Positions 1 to 14,484 of a stretch of 64,000 nt of DNA are shown piece after piece; positions within the stretch are counted from its first letter, which is position 1, and every line of letters begins with the position of its first letter. This DNA is from Tupaia tana. Lineage: Eukaryota > Chordata > Mammalia > Scandentia > Tupaiidae. The notes beneath the pieces are model-generated. The model saw only the letters and a list, made by a program, of their open reading frames with translations. It was not told where the DNA came from and ran no database searches. The position numbers and the translations under genes are program-made. The stretch lies in the NCBI GenBank assembly GCA_026018925.1, contig JAKSZU010000006.1, forward strand, positions 130,241,592 to 130,305,591, written 5' to 3'.

Positions 1-790
1 TGCTAGAAAATCTCACTTTAGGAAATAAGAGAATGCTGTCTGCATACGCCAGGCCTGATTTTAGATATTACTGGGAAGGAAGTGTACTTTTAAGATGGGA
101 GGTGGGAGATTCAGAGAAAAAATGCTTAGAGGATTTCAATGATATATCAGGCTTAGATAAAAAAATCTAAGAAGACATTGTAAAATCTGAAATGAAGTCA
201 AAACAACACAAAAAATGTAGTTCTCTTGGAGCTACAAGTCTGAGAGAGAAGATTCTTAGAGGCAAGTGTTATCAGTGTGACATCTCTTTCATATGCTTCT
301 AAAGATATTTCTTCTTGATTTTTTTAACTTGGGATGATGTTGTAAAGAGAAATCACAAGGCTACCGTGAATACAAAGAAAATGTTTTAATAAAATATTTA
401 ATACAATATTTCTTTGTGGAGTCTGGTGAGAAGTGAGAAGCTGAAAGATGTGACTATCACTGTTGGGAACCCAGTCCTAAGTGAGGTGGGACTTAACCTT
501 TCTCCAAGACTGCTTGCCCGGATCTCAACAAACTACCACGAGGAGGACCAGAAACTTTCTGACGTCATTGTGAAGGACCAACTGAATGAAATGAATCTTT
601 CTAGAATCATATACATAAGTGGTGTTTGCCTTCAGCTTCTTACCAGATGCAGTATCATGGAGAAGGAGAGAGTGGATAAACAAAAAGTATTAACATGATG
701 TTAGTTTTTCGAACCTCCCATTCTATTGGGTCTTTGGAAAAGTCATGATGCATTTTTGCGTAGAAAGACATAGAAAATAGGTATCATAAC
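1..790. other. KCNJ8 downstream flank, nothing firmly recognised
   Basis: AT-rich unique-looking DNA. A 94-codon open frame runs on the plus strand at 414-698. It has no recognisable domain or homologue, and its length can occur by chance in a window this size. Confidence 0.5.
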
Positions 791-1037
791 TTTTTTTTTT
801 TTGAGAGGTTTTTGCTATATGGCACATGCACTCGCCAGAAAGAGAGACAACAGAAAGTGAGAAATCACCCCTCAGGGGGGATGGCCACACTGCAATCCCT
901 TCTCCATTCTCCTCTTGGGATCTTGGGAACGCACACACACATGCCTGGCATGAGTTTAAGCCACAGGGTCTGGGACTCAAACCGCGGTCGACTACAAGGA
1001 AGTCCAGCAACATAGCCATTACGTCAACTGCTGGTCC
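791..1037 (-). mobile_element. tRNA-derived SINE, long form
   Basis: Minus orientation: T-run, then TTTTTGCTATA..., CT/GA-rich body, and complements of B box and A box at the far end (CTGCTGGTCCC). It lies just downstream of KCNJ8. Confidence 0.85.
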
Positions 1038-1156
1038 CATGTCACAACTTTTCCAATGACCCAATATTTGTATTTCCAGAGTTACAATAAAAACAGAGAT
1101 CTATGGTCTCACCACCTCAGCATAACTCATTCTCTAGCCAAAATTTGTTTTCAAGG

Positions 1157-1277
1157 TTTATTATTACTGTAATTCTTGTGTTTTAAACTAAGAGAAAGGA
1201 GGGCTTATCACTGCAAATTCTGCTTGGGTGAAACAAGTGTAAGCCATGAATTTCCAATTGGTGTGTTGTAGTTTATT
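1157..1277 (-). terminator. KCNJ8: Candidate KCNJ8 polyadenylation signals
   Basis: Two AATAAA hexamers lie on the minus strand downstream of the KCNJ8 stop, at 1277-1272 and 1162-1157, giving 3' UTRs of roughly 180-300 nt. Both are perfect hexamers in AT-rich DNA. I cannot tell which is used, or whether transcription runs further, through the SINE at 791-1037. Confidence 0.35.
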
Positions 1278-1432
1278 AATACAGAAAGTGCTATTGCTTG
1301 ACTACGCATATCATTTAGTGCATTAAAATACAGAAGGACAAATTATTGTGTTCCATTTTTGGTTCAGTCTGGAAGTGCCCCACAAAAACCCATCACAACT
1401 TGACAGAAGACTGTCTTGGGCTTGTCGTGCTG

Positions 1433-2368
<936 letters not shown>

Positions 2369-3948
2369 TCAAATTCCGAATAATAAAAGAACATGCCAGG
2401 CCGAACTTCTTTCATTTTTTTTTTCCTCGAAAGGCTATTACATGCTTCCAGAAAAACTAGTCAATTTAACTTTAAAATGCCTAATCTTAAACACAAGTCT
2501 GATCTCTTTCTTTGGCTGGTATCTATCCCTAGACTTCTGGGATATAATTCTATTAATGTTTTCTAGTGATGGGCCTAGCTGTGTGGAAGCATTATGGCAA
2601 TAAATAAATATACATATTGCGTCATTGGACAAGTTTTTGCTTAGAAGAAACAGAAAAATATGTCATAACTATTCCAATGACCCAATATTTATATTATTGA
2701 TATTTCTATTCATAGTTTACTTTCTGAAATACTTTATTTTCACAAAGCCAGAGTTTACTTTGTGTAACTTTCAACTGAATAGCTGTTTGTTATTTATTGT
2801 ACACCTTTGCTTAAAAGATTTGAATCATGTGGAAAGTACTGGCCAATACTTACTGTGTACTTTGTATTTTATAGAAAAAGTACAGTGCTAAAAAGTGACA
2901 CAGAACTCATCATCCTAAAGTAGTAGATTTGTTCCAAAAAATGTTTTTTTCACTTGGAAAGAAAAGTGCTTCCTATTGATTATCTCGTTTTGTTCTCTAA
3001 GTGATTTAGAGAATATGAAAGATATTATGGAAAAATTTGAGGCAGAAGTTGGTAAATGACAGTGTCAAGATCATATAATTGATGTGAACTTGGTTCCTAT
3101 CAATTCTGACTCTGAAAGGGGCAGAGGGAAGGGGCCAGAAACTGTCCGAACTAGGAGAAGCTTTTTCAGATTGTCCATCTCCTCTCTGTCTCAGTGAATA
3201 AATACTGATTTGGTAGGTTCAGGGTCGACCTGAGAAAGACTTGTTGGCAAAATTCTCCGGTGATCCTGACTTACTCACCTGGTCAAGAGGCACTTCATTT
3301 GATTATGATTCACTTATTCACCTAGCTATGTATCTAACGCCGACATAGCTTCTTCATAGAAACAATGTTCAGCCTATCCTTGCCGCAAACCCAATGTCAA
3401 CCTTCTCTCACTTTATAGAAGACAACCCATACATGGGCCATCTGTCAAAGTACTATTTATCTTTAATACCATGCACGATGAGTGTGCAAAATGTTTACAC
3501 ACATGAGCACAAAATATACACAATGCACTTTGGCAGGAAAACCCTGAGGGTTAAGCAAGTATCCATAGATGACTTTTTTGACTAGCTTTTAAATGGATTG
3601 TGAAAGTTGCCTTCTTTTTTTCTTTTGTTGCTACAGGGATACATGGAAAACGACAATCAATGCTTTTTGCACTTGCTATATATAAGATATTTGGTCTACA
3701 TTGTGGTCCAAAGACATGATAAAGAATAAGAATGGACCCTAGAAGAGAGGCATGGTTACGATCAAGTTCTAATAATGCATCCATACTTCTAGAACAGTCT
3801 GGATTGGATATCTTCAAATGTTTTGTGTGAATGGCTGAAGAGACGGCTCCTGTGCTTTATTTTATATATTGTTTATTTTTATTTTTATTTTTATTTTATA
3901 AAAGAATTATTTCTAAACATTATATATGGTACAAGACCCAACTCTTTG

Positions 3949-4212
3949 TTTTTTTTTTTTTTAAGGTTTTTGTCATAGGGCATGTTTGCTCACCAAGAAT
4001 GAGACAGTGAGAGGGAAAGTGAGAAATCACCCCATGGGGGGAGATGGTTATGCCACAATCCCTTTTCCTGTCTCCTCCTGGGATTTTGGGCATGGACACA
4101 CTTGTGCCCAGCATGATTTTCAAGCTGCCAGATCCAGAAATCAAACCACGGTCAGTCATGTGGGAGTTCGGCACCTTAAGCACCATGCCTCCTGCTGGCG
4201 CAATGCCCAGCC
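3949..4212 (-). mobile_element. tRNA-derived SINE, older copy
   Basis: Full-length minus-strand copy in KCNJ8 intron 2. B box complement is degraded and CpGs have decayed, so it is older than most. Confidence 0.75.
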
Positions 4213-6199
4213 TTTTATAGGCACCTGTCATGTCAAACACTCTCAAGAGATAAAAATGTTTAGCTGCTCCTTTATTTTGCTACAGAATTACCTAGGTTGA
4301 ATAACAACGAGAAAGAGGAAATATTGTTGGTCTATTGTCTGACTCATATTAGAAAGTTATCTACGTGAAGGAGAAAGTGAGTCAGCCTAAAATAAAAAGG
4401 CAGAAACATTATTTGGAAATTCCGATGAATATCTATTGAAAAAAGTTGTTTCCAACATTAACGATACGGCTAGATATTGAACTTATAAATGGAAAGAAAA
4501 TTCAAAGAATGAGAATTATTATTAGTTATCATTTAAATTCTCTTTGGGAGAGAATGATTTTTCTGTTTCTATATTTCTTGTAAAAAAAGTCTTGTTATAT
4601 ACAGTCTGTTATGATTAAATCAGTTGAGATTGAAGTAGTACATCAATAAAAAAATAGAACAAGCGTGGAAGATGTCAAATAATTTAAGTGAAATTTAAAT
4701 CGCTAAAATAGTTATACTGATAAAAATCAATGTTGTCTCGTTATATTTTTTTAATCCAATGTTCACACCAGCAGGAATGTATCAGAGAAATGAATATGCT
4801 TCAGAATCCATTGTATTTGAAAAACAAGAGGTAGCAGTAAATACCTTTTAATAGCCCATGGATCCTGTAAGAGTCCTTTAAAAAAAAAAAACTGAAAGGA
4901 GATAACTTTTGATATGTATTTAATAAATTGTTTAATGGTTTCCTTTTTCACAATAAAAAGCAACATATTTGTCTTGTGAATAAAATCTGTCACCTATTTT
5001 CAAGGTTTATTATTATCTCTTTTATCATTTTCAACAGCATTTACTGCATATTTATGAAGAATCTATTCTGTAATGCATATAATTCACTAATATCAGTGCC
5101 AAAAAATTTCTTAAAGAGAAATACAGATACGGTATTTAGTCTTCAAGTATCTTTTAAACACAGTATTTTGTTTCCTGTATTTTGGAGCACTGCTGTACAT
5201 TTTTTACCTTTTTTTTTTTGAGACAAAGTTTGTGGCAAGTTTGAAAAAGGAAAATAATATCTATTTAAGTAAAAGCAATGGATGAAGTCAGTGAGCTGTA
5301 TTTTTCTCTCCTCAAAATCTAGGCTGAACTCTGTGGCGTGCAGTCTCTGCTCACCAAAGTGGCATCCCTCCTTGAAATGCTGGTGTGGCTGTTACTTAGA
5401 AGAGGGGACAGTTCCCAGTCTGCGACTGCTCTCGCCAGTATGCTAGTTTCTTAAGATTTCAGGGTCATTAAAGGTCTCATTCTTCATAGTTCCCTGGCAG
5501 TACAGTGCTTGTTCAAGTTTCTTTGCTTTGCACATTATGTAAATTTGGAATATTATTCAGAGAATGTCCTGGAAATTTCTCCAGTATTATTATTATTGTT
5601 TTTCTTGGAAGTCAACATTTTTTGCAATTGATATAAATGATCCCTTTTCATCTTCCAACAAAACAAAATAAGATGCAAATTACCCCCAACAAAATGATTT
5701 TAGGCCATGTGAAAGTACGAGAGGCATGTGGATGAAATCAAATTCACTTTCCCTAGCTTTGAAATATTTATAAGAGAAAGAAGCCAAAGTTAGGTAATCT
5801 AAGAACTGTTTTGTTCCTATTCTATTTAAACGTTGAAAGACTACGAGATTAAGTCACTTCTACATAATCCCTCCTATGACAAATTCAGGCCAATTTCCAT
5901 GAGAAATTAGTGTTCTCTAGTTCTGAATCTTAGCATGACTTTTAATTTCTGAATTCAATGCAAGAAATCAGCTATGTTAAGATTATCTTGATAACATTTT
6001 ATATTTATTTCATTTTTAGTAGACTTTCATCAATGACACCGCCCCCTTTTCATTTTTCATATTGTTTCTGAGAATATCATGGGTAAAGAGAAGTCCTTGG
6101 AAAAATATTAAGAGCATTAGCACAATATTTTTTCTTGTTGATAAGAGGCATTTACGTGCAGTGAATTATGGACAGCAACTTCTTCAGATTGAAAAGTAA

Positions 6200-6201
<2 letters not shown>

Positions 6202-6240
<39 letters not shown>
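6202..6240. repeat. (TG)n microsatellite
   Basis: About 19 TG units in KCNJ8 intron 2. Confidence 0.95.
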
Positions 6241-6242
<2 letters not shown>

Positions 6243-6539
6243 GTAAGCCACTTTATGAAATCCTTTGAACTACAACCGCTTTTATAATAACTACTATATT
6301 TTCAGGGCTTACCGAAAGCCTTAAAACTCCACATTTCCTGAGTCTCTTCATCCATAAAGTTGCATTTTAAAAAGTTTTCATATGTTAGTTTTTTTTTCTT
6401 TATTTCGCTTTTCTGTTTGTTTCTGAAGGTTCTAAACAAACCTTTTGTTTTAACAAAATAATACAGTGGCAAGAGGAAGAGCATTTGGATGCTTTTTCCA
6501 TACTGCCTTCGACCCCTGCCTCATCCCACTGTGTTCTTA

Positions 6540-6935
<396 letters not shown>

Positions 6936-7789
6936 TTATCCACCTGCCTCCGACCCGCCGCTCCTTCCCTCGAGACGCGTTCTCCTGCACGAGGGAAACA
7001 TCGATTAAAAACCCTTTTCCAAAAAACCCCCCTCCTTCTCCTCACTTCCGTAGTTCTTCATTCAGGGACAGGTCTATACCTGCGAGCGGACCTGCAAAAA
7101 TACTGGTGTGATTTCATTCATCCAAACACGCATCTAGTTTGGGCTTGAGTTCTGGCATTTCGGAGAAATGATTTGATCTGAATTCGGAAAACCGTTTCAA
7201 TTTTTCTTATCATTCTGAACACATATGGGCATAGCCTTAGTTAAACAAAACCAGGAGCCTTTCCGTAAACAGCAGGCTCAGAGATAATTCCCCGCGATTA
7301 ACCGCGTTTCTAGATCAGCGCAAGGGAACAAGCTCGCGATGTCAATGAGCAAATTAAGGCCAGCTGGGTACACAATCTACTTATTAAAATAGTTAGATGA
7401 TGCAGCAATATGAAAAGCAAAAGGGGACATTCTCCCTCCGTTATTTTTAGAAGTAGGCAAAGAAAAGGCCGTGGCCTCTTGCGTAGTCTAAATAATATGT
7501 TAAATGTAATCTGACAAAATAACAATAAGCGATCTGCTACGGAGATTGAGAATTAGGAGATTAATTTAAGCTTGAAAGAAGTATAAATTGCCTTTAGGAA
7601 AAAAATAATTAAAAACCGAAAACTTTCCCCTAGAACTCCTCGTAGTATAAATAGAAAACTTCTTTACAGCGAAGGGATCCAACAGACGAGTTGCAGGAAA
7701 AACACGGATAATGAACTTCCCGGTTGTGGAGGAGTTAAAGGAAGGGTGCCCCTAAAAATCCATCCAGCACTGTCAACCGCTGCTGTGAT

Positions 7790-8350
7790 CTGCGTTGTGA
7801 ATCGTGTGCGGGGATGCAGGCGGCCTCCCCTCCCGCCCCGGGAGGAGCGTTGAAACTTACAGACTCCGGGCAGCGGGCGCGGCGGCCGGACCTCCCGGCA
7901 CACGCGGGACCGCAGGCTGCTGGCCGGCTCTCCCATCCCGGCGCGGGAGCAGGGGCCGCCAGTGCCGGATGGAAAGATCCGGGGGCTGCTCGTCCTAGGG
8001 CGAAGTTAAAATAATAAAAGGTGCAATTGCATCTACACGCGGAGAGGGCTGGAGGAGGGGGGATGGGTGTAGCTCTCCCCTCCCCCTGCTCGGCTCAGCT
8101 CCCGCGGCCACAGCAGTGGGCGGAGGAGGGGTCGGGGGAGAGGAGCTGGGTGCCGAGGCTCCACAAATCAGCCTCCCGGGTAGAGCTTTGACGCGAGGAC
8201 GCCGCTGTCCCGGAGGTGCAGGCGGGAGGAGAGGGGGAGAAGAGGAGTCGGGGGAGGTGGGGAGCGGGTAGAGGGAGGGGCCGCCCGGGAGGGCGGGACG
8301 CGGAGAGCTTGCGCTTCTCCCAGTAGCCGCGACCCCCGGCCGCCTGCGTG
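7790..8350 (-). promoter_or_regulatory. KCNJ8: KCNJ8 CpG island with probable non-coding exon 1
   Basis: This is the only long GC- and CpG-rich stretch in an otherwise AT-rich window, and it lies just upstream of the first coding exon on the gene's strand. A strong donor on the minus strand (GAGTCT then GTAAGT) at 7861/7860 marks the likely 3' end of a non-coding first exon, spliced over about 0.9 kb to 6984. Several GGGCGG-like and GGAGG-rich blocks could bind Sp1-type factors, and a TTTTAAAG stretch near 8360 could act as a weak TATA. The transcription start cannot be placed from sequence alone. Confidence 0.7.
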
Positions 8351-8652
8351 ACACTGAAGTCTTTAAAAGGCTCTGCTCAGAGAGAACTTTCTAAGTTCAC
8401 TGACGTAAAGAGATTTTTTTTTTCCTTTTATTTTGTAACCTGGATGGTTAACTGGGCTACTTCAGATGAAATAACACTAGAGAGAGAGGTCAGAAAATAC
8501 GTCTTCGGAGACGTTGACGCCGTGTGCGCGCACGGTCATTTCCATTTCCTTCTAGTAGGGAGATGCAGGTGGACATTTCGGACTTTCCGGAAAGCCGCTG
8601 TAGAAAACTGTTTCTCAACCAGACAAAGCCAATTTGCAGGGAATTAAACACA

Positions 8653-8653
<1 letters not shown>

Positions 8654-8695
<42 letters not shown>
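8654..8695. repeat. (AC)n microsatellite near KCNJ8 promoter
   Basis: About 20 AC units, some 0.3 kb upstream of the CpG island. Confidence 0.95.
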
Positions 8696-8698
<3 letters not shown>

Positions 8699-8699
8699 T

Positions 8700-10820
8700 C
8701 TGTAACTAAGAAAAAAAAGGAGAAAAAAAAGAAATCACTAGCAGTTTCCTGCAATGAAGACGTTTTGCCCCAAATAATGATCGCATGGACACGTTAGCAC
8801 TGAGAGGGTCTTTGGGCCTTCAGTAATTGATGGCTTTCTGAAACATCTCAGCCTCTTTCTCTTGTCTAAATGGTCTTAGTGATAACGCCCAGAGATGGAG
8901 TCCAGACACGCTGTAGGGTAAATAGCGAGTGCTTATGGAAAACCAGCCAGCAAAGACAAACACATTCTCCCGCAGGTCAAGCCTTCTGATTTTGGCATTC
9001 GTGTTAATGGAAACTTTAATTCTTGGAAATTTCATGTATTTTCCAGAAGTCAGGGCTGACAGTGTATGGCGCATAAACAATATGTTTATTAAGTTACCCC
9101 AAACCCTAAAATTAGTCTTTAATGAAGGCGAATGAACAATTTTTCCCTCTTGTGGAAAATCTGTTTAACGCCTTCAAGCCTGAGGCTCCTACTCTCAGTG
9201 GTAGCTCCTCTCCACCGTCATTAATTTTTGCAGTAATTTATGTGTTAACTTTTACTATTGTGTGGGGATCGGTTTGTGTGGGCAGTCCCTCTATTGTGCT
9301 GTTTTACAATTGAGTTTGCTGTGCAATTTATTATACACTATTTTAGCCTGGAGAACATTCATCAAACACATATTTTGTGAACTTTTCCTTTTTAGGTTTA
9401 TATATTTAGAAATATATAAATATATAACATAGTCTCTTTAAAGGCAGATGGTTGTAGTAAGATAATAAAATGATAATAAATCTATAACATGGTAGTCTCT
9501 TAGACGGCAGACGATTGTAGTAAGATAATAATAATAAACTGATAATAAACTCATACACAAGCGAGGATATGATTAGAATGGGAAAGGAAATACAAGAATA
9601 TGCCTTGGGGATTCCAACAAGAGATGTTGAATAGTAAGAGATTGAGGAAAACTTGATGAATCATTTAGCATCTGATCTAGTCCTTGAAAGACTCGATATG
9701 TTAAGGGTATACAGAAAAACAGAGAAAAAAGAGAGAATAGCGTAAACAAGGGCCATTTTTTAGTAACAGAAACAAATCTAATTACCATCAATGAAGTGAG
9801 TTCAGCAAGATAGCAGGGCTGGACCCTTGAGTCCAGTGCTCTCTGGACAGCTCTGTCACCACTGCGCCACACATAGCGGTTTAGTCATGTACTTGATCTC
9901 CTACCTCATCATCACTAAGCCCCTCCCCCAGAAGCAGAGGCTATTAGAAGGGCAAGCCCGTGCTCCTTCATCTTTTGTATCAAGCCAGCCTCCAGCAAAG
10001 TTCTCCAGATTGCAGAGGTGCTCAAAAACTATTTTTTAATCAGTAGAAGAAAAGCAGGTCGAAAAAACATGCTTGGGCTTTGAAATAAACATGCTGAGAT
10101 AGCCTTAAAGTCCTAACAAAAGAATCTGAACAGTCTTCAGTAGATAGTGGCAAGTATGGACAGATTTTAATGAAAAACCAACACAATAAGCAAAGGAAGC
10201 AGAGGGTAAGATGCCTTTAAACATTTCCATTCTAAGTAGAGTTCCTTTAGGCTCTCATATTCTATGATTGACAGGAGAGGACGCTGGAAATTATTATATT
10301 AATTGGAGGAGCCATGAGATCTGAAGCTAAGAGGTAACGTCAGTGGGCAATACACGGAGGGATAAAAACAGGAATGTTAAGAGTCAATGTCGGGAGAGAG
10401 AGACGTCAGAGGGGACCATGATATTTATAGTGGTGACAGAGCAATTGTAAGAAAATTGGAATGAGAAATGGTAAATTGTTGAGAAGAATTTACAAGAAGA
10501 TTTGTAACAAATAAGTTTATTTCTGAATCCTCAGAAAATTCTGTTCTTTTGCTGTAAAACAAATTTTGGACTCAGTTTTTCCATGAGAGAGATTCTTCTA
10601 CATATGCAATTTTGAGTTAAATTTTGACTTGTTTTGGAATGAAAGGCTATGTCCTACTTTTGGTTAGTAAACATTCAAGTTTGTTAAATGAAAACAAGAG
10701 CACAATAAAGGTGAAATTTTAAGAAATTAAGTAAATTTTGACAATGGTATGTTTAAAAACAAGTAGTGGACATTCAGAACAAAGAGGAAGAGTGTGGTAC
10801 CATAAAAATATTACAGTTTT
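8700..10820. other. Intergenic, upstream of KCNJ8
   Basis: Mostly unique-looking DNA with an imperfect tandem duplication at 9421-9550. The 8750-9330 part, within 1 kb of the KCNJ8 promoter and free of repeats, is a reasonable place for regulatory sequence, but no motif proves it. Confidence 0.5.
9421..9550 (+). repeat. Imperfect tandem duplication, unit about 63 bp
   Basis: Two units sharing ATAACAT, AGTCTCTTA, GGCAGA and GTTGTAGTAAGATAATAA / ATTGTAGTAAGATAATAA. Confidence 0.85.
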
Positions 10821-11045
10821 CAGGCCAGCCTGTGTCATGGTTGTTAAGGTGGCTGGATCCCACATAGCCAATTACATGGCTTGCGTCTCAGACCTGGTGG
10901 CATGAAAAACATGCCAGACATGCTTGTGTTTAAAATCCCAATAGGAGACTGGAGGAGAAGAGATTGGGAAGTGCTTTCTCACTTTCTTTCTCTCTGTGAA
11001 TCTCTCTGGTGTGTGCACATACCTTACAGCAAATTTTTAATAAAT
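10821..11045 (+). mobile_element. tRNA-derived SINE, old copy
   Basis: Starts GGCCAGCC with a degraded head, keeps the GGAGGAGAAG body motif and the CT-rich segment, and ends in TTACAGCAAATTTTTAATAAA. Confidence 0.65.
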
Positions 11046-11371
11046 TTTATAATTTTCTTTTTCATTTCCTTCTGATACTTTTCTTTAAAGTACGTGTCTT
11101 CTTTGTTGAACCAACTTTCTTTGCACTGAGTGTAAGCTGTCTGAGGTGCATGGTTTGCTGTTATCACCACTTAGCCAGAGTCTCAAATTGTTCCTCGCTC
11201 CCAGCAGTAGGTACTCAAAACTACTTGCTAAAAAAAGAAGTAATAATATTCAAATGTGCTTTTCCTTTCTTGTATTTACTCTCTCATCTCTTCTCCCTTC
11301 ATGGTTTTGTAACCATTTCTCAGAATCCATATTGGAAATTTGTAGTTAAGAGTTCTCTTGGATGTCTGTGG

Positions 11372-11740
11372 CTACACCTGTGCTATGGTTTCAATGTCTT
11401 CCCCTAAATTCATGTGTTGGGATTTGTTTGTATTGTACATCATTAAGTAAAAACTTATTCCTTTTATGGTGCTCCAAGTTGGGGCCTTTGAGTATCATAA
11501 AGTCATTGGAATGGGCCCCCTATGATTGAGGCTTGTGTGTTAGTAAGAAGAGAAAGGAGACCAGAACAGGTAAAAACTTAGACAGCTGCTGTGCTCAAGA
11601 TGCTGCCCTTTACCATGTTGTAGACTTACCAGAAGTTGGCCCCAGAACTTTGGGGCTGAATGAACTTCTATGCTTATGAATCTTTAAGTTTCAGAAATGT
11701 TTGTTGGCAATGCAATAATAGCAGATTAATACAGCCTGTC
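11372..11740 (+). mobile_element. MaLR-type solo LTR (MST/MLT1-like)
   Basis: Begins GCTATGGTTTCAATGTCTTC with CCCC and TTCATGTGTTGG nearby, the opening of MaLR (ERVL-class) LTRs, followed by GGGGCCTTTG and the GCAGATTAATAC end. No internal retroviral sequence is present. Family level from memory; the subfamily is uncertain. Confidence 0.7.
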
Positions 11741-12166
11741 TGGAAAGACTCCCTTACTCTCTCATGTCTCTTTACCTTATTGTTCTTCTCCCTTCAAACT
11801 CTCCCTTCCTCCCTTCCTCAGCAACTTTTCTAACAACCCAAAGTCAACAATATTTAAACATTTTTAGTACTTACGGGGTATGTTTCTTTTTACAACCCAA
11901 TTTTGAATTTAAGGGAGACATACCTTCATCCTCCAAAAGTCTTCTGGACACACACTAGTTTGCTCAATCCATATCAATTACTAATTGATCTCCAGCCCTC
12001 CCCATTTGATCTTCCTCCTATATCATGATCCAATTAGTGAATGCTTAAATTTACCTCTGGTGAGAAATTGGCAAAGGAAATCAGGTGTACATTTGCTACT
12101 TAAGCTTTATTTTATTGGTCTGCTTATTTAGTTTTTCTTTTTCTATTGTCCATTAAAAGTTACATT

Positions 12167-12425
12167 TTCTTTTTTGAGAGGTTTTTGCTATAGGGTGTGT
12201 GTACTTGCCAGAAAGACAGAGAGAGACAGAGAGACAGAAAGCGAGAAATCACCCCCCATGGGGAATGACCACGCCACAATCCCTTCTCCTCCATTCTCCT
12301 CTTGGGATCTTGGGCACACATGCACACGCACCCAGCATGAGTTTAAGCCACCGAATCCGGGACTGGAATTGCGGTCGACTTCATGGGAGTCCAGCGACGT
12401 AGCCATTGCACTAACTGCTGGTCCC
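12167..12425 (-). mobile_element. tRNA-derived SINE, long form
   Basis: Well-preserved minus copy with intact CGCACC, GCGGTCGACT and CTGCTGGTCCC segments. Confidence 0.88.
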
Positions 12426-13408
12426 AGAGTTACATGTGTTTTAACTGTTTAATAATTTCTGATATTGTTCTTTCAGGAGGAAAACTAATTTGTGTACACT
12501 CCTGGAGAAGACCAGTAATAAGTTTAGAACAGAGCTAACTATTTAGCCATTATGATTTCCTTGACTGTTTAAGAATCCTATTAGAATATATTCTTGTTGC
12601 ATACCAAAGAAATTTATGGAATTGTGAAATGTCAAACTAAAAATGAGAACTACAAGGTAAAAGTTACAAAGAAAAAATAATTTATTGGTCTTACAGAGCT
12701 AACACCAAATAAGGGTCTGATCCTGGGGTATGAATTCAGACCAGCAAGCAGCATGGCCAGATGAAATGACATGTCCAATGACCCTGAAAAGGGAGGGTCT
12801 TTCATATTAGTGATTTGTGTGAAAGTGTTTATAGTGGACAAAGACAACAGAGGAGGGTCTTATGGAGATGAGAAAGGGATAAGATTGGCTGAAAGTCTAT
12901 TATCAGAAGCTGTCTGAAGCAATTCATTAGCAGTGGTGGTAGACCATTCAGCAGGATGTCTGAGCAGCCTGAGGGAGTCTGCAAACCTGGAATTATCTTC
13001 AGAATAAATGTCTTATGGAAGTCAATCATGTAGTTCATAGGGAGTGATCATAACTGGTAAGCAGGCAGGTCTGCTACCTCCTCCTTCTCTTTGTCCTTCA
13101 GCCCTTATCTATATATACCCATCCATCTATCTACTATCAATATATTTATCTATTAATTTTGTATAGCAATATCTTTTTCTAGATAAACTCTACCTTCACA
13201 AAAGGAATTCAAGAATATCTGATCACTTGTAAGTAAGCACCTATCAAGGTTCCTTTTAGATCCTGTGAACATTTTATTTGGAATAAAGAAACTTCTGAAA
13301 TTCTCACTGTATCAGGTGTCTTCAGACAAATGGAGAAGGTATTAGGCAGATTTTTTTCTCAATTGCCTACTGCTTTGATTACCAAATACAAATAGTGAAA
13401 TCCTCAAA
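12426..13408. other. Intergenic, nothing recognised
   Basis: AT-rich DNA. The block 12660-13060 has mixed composition and might be an old retroviral or DNA-transposon remnant, but I cannot match it to a family. Confidence 0.4.
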
Positions 13409-13410
13409 GC

Positions 13411-13708
13411 TAGTAGTTTCTCCTTATCCATGGCTTTGAATTACCTGTGATACTGTACAGTAAGATACTTGGAGAGAGACCATATTCACATCCTTTTATT
13501 ATATAATCTTGTAGTTGTTTTATTTTATTATTTATTATCATTAATCTCTCACTGTGCCTAATTTGAAAAATTAAACTTTATCACAGGTATGCATGTGTAA
13601 GGAAATACCGCAGTATACATAGGGTTCAGAACTATCCTATCTGTGGTTTCAAGCATCCTCTGAGAATTCTGGATGATATCTCCTGTGGACAAGGGAGGAC
13701 TGCTGTAC
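13411..13708 (+). mobile_element. Tigger-like (TcMar) non-autonomous DNA transposon
   Basis: The ends are inverted repeats: the left end TAGTAGTTTCTCCTTATCC resembles the complement of the right end GGACAAGGGAGGACTGCTGTA. Inner sequence (CATAGGGTTCAGAACTATCC, TGTGGTTTCAAGCATCC) resembles Tigger-derived MITEs I remember. No transposase frame. Strand is nominal. Confidence 0.6.
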
Positions 13709-14484
13709 TCTGAAGTACAAGGGTGATGTCCTTGCATTTGATGACTTTGCCTTTGACTTGACTTGTGAATTTTGAACTCTTGGATCTCGTGAGCCATATT
13801 AGACTTAAGAATTTGGAGAGTCTTCAAAATGATAATGGAAATGATTCATGTTAGCAGCCCAAATAATGGCTGGTCTATTTGCTTGGTATGCTGCTTTATA
13901 AGTGTCCTCATATAAACCACTTTGGAACATACTGCTTTGGAATCAGCTTTATAAAACTGTTACATAAACTTATAATCAAAACAGCATGTTATAGACTCAC
14001 TTTTTTGGAGTTATCATGAAATGAAAATGACAGTATAACTCTTCTTAGTCATCTGTTCCAATGAGTTCAGAGAACATTTCTTTTAGAGATAAAATCTATT
14101 TATGTGCAAAAAGCATCACTCTAAATTAGGCCAAAGATATTGATTAGAACTATTCATGAAAAGGTCTCCATGCAGTCTGGATGTTCAGCTACTCCAGCTG
14201 AAGCCAACTTACAGGTGTGAATAGTCAACATCAAGAAGGGGTCATCAGTAAGGAGCTACCCTGTACTGTGCATCTAGGCAAAGGAAACAGAGTCCCTGCT
14301 CCAAGGCATTCTTGGGGAAGAAGCTGTTGGCAAAAAAACTAGACAAATAATCCATTATGTAATTATCAATGGTGTTAAGATATAAAGAAAGAAAACAGGG
14401 TAAGAATGGAAGGTTACTGGGGCCAGAGATGGACAATTTTAGAAAGAGTTTAAAGAAAGCCTCTTTAAGAAGGTACAATTAGGG

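Noticed and set aside
8490-8709. Open frames across the (AC)n tract
   Set aside because: The reading frames exist only because the dinucleotide repeat lacks stops.
12199-12452. SINE A and B boxes considered as tRNA genes
   Set aside because: The head cannot fold into a complete cloverleaf with a paired acceptor stem and is followed by a SINE body; the same holds for the other copies.
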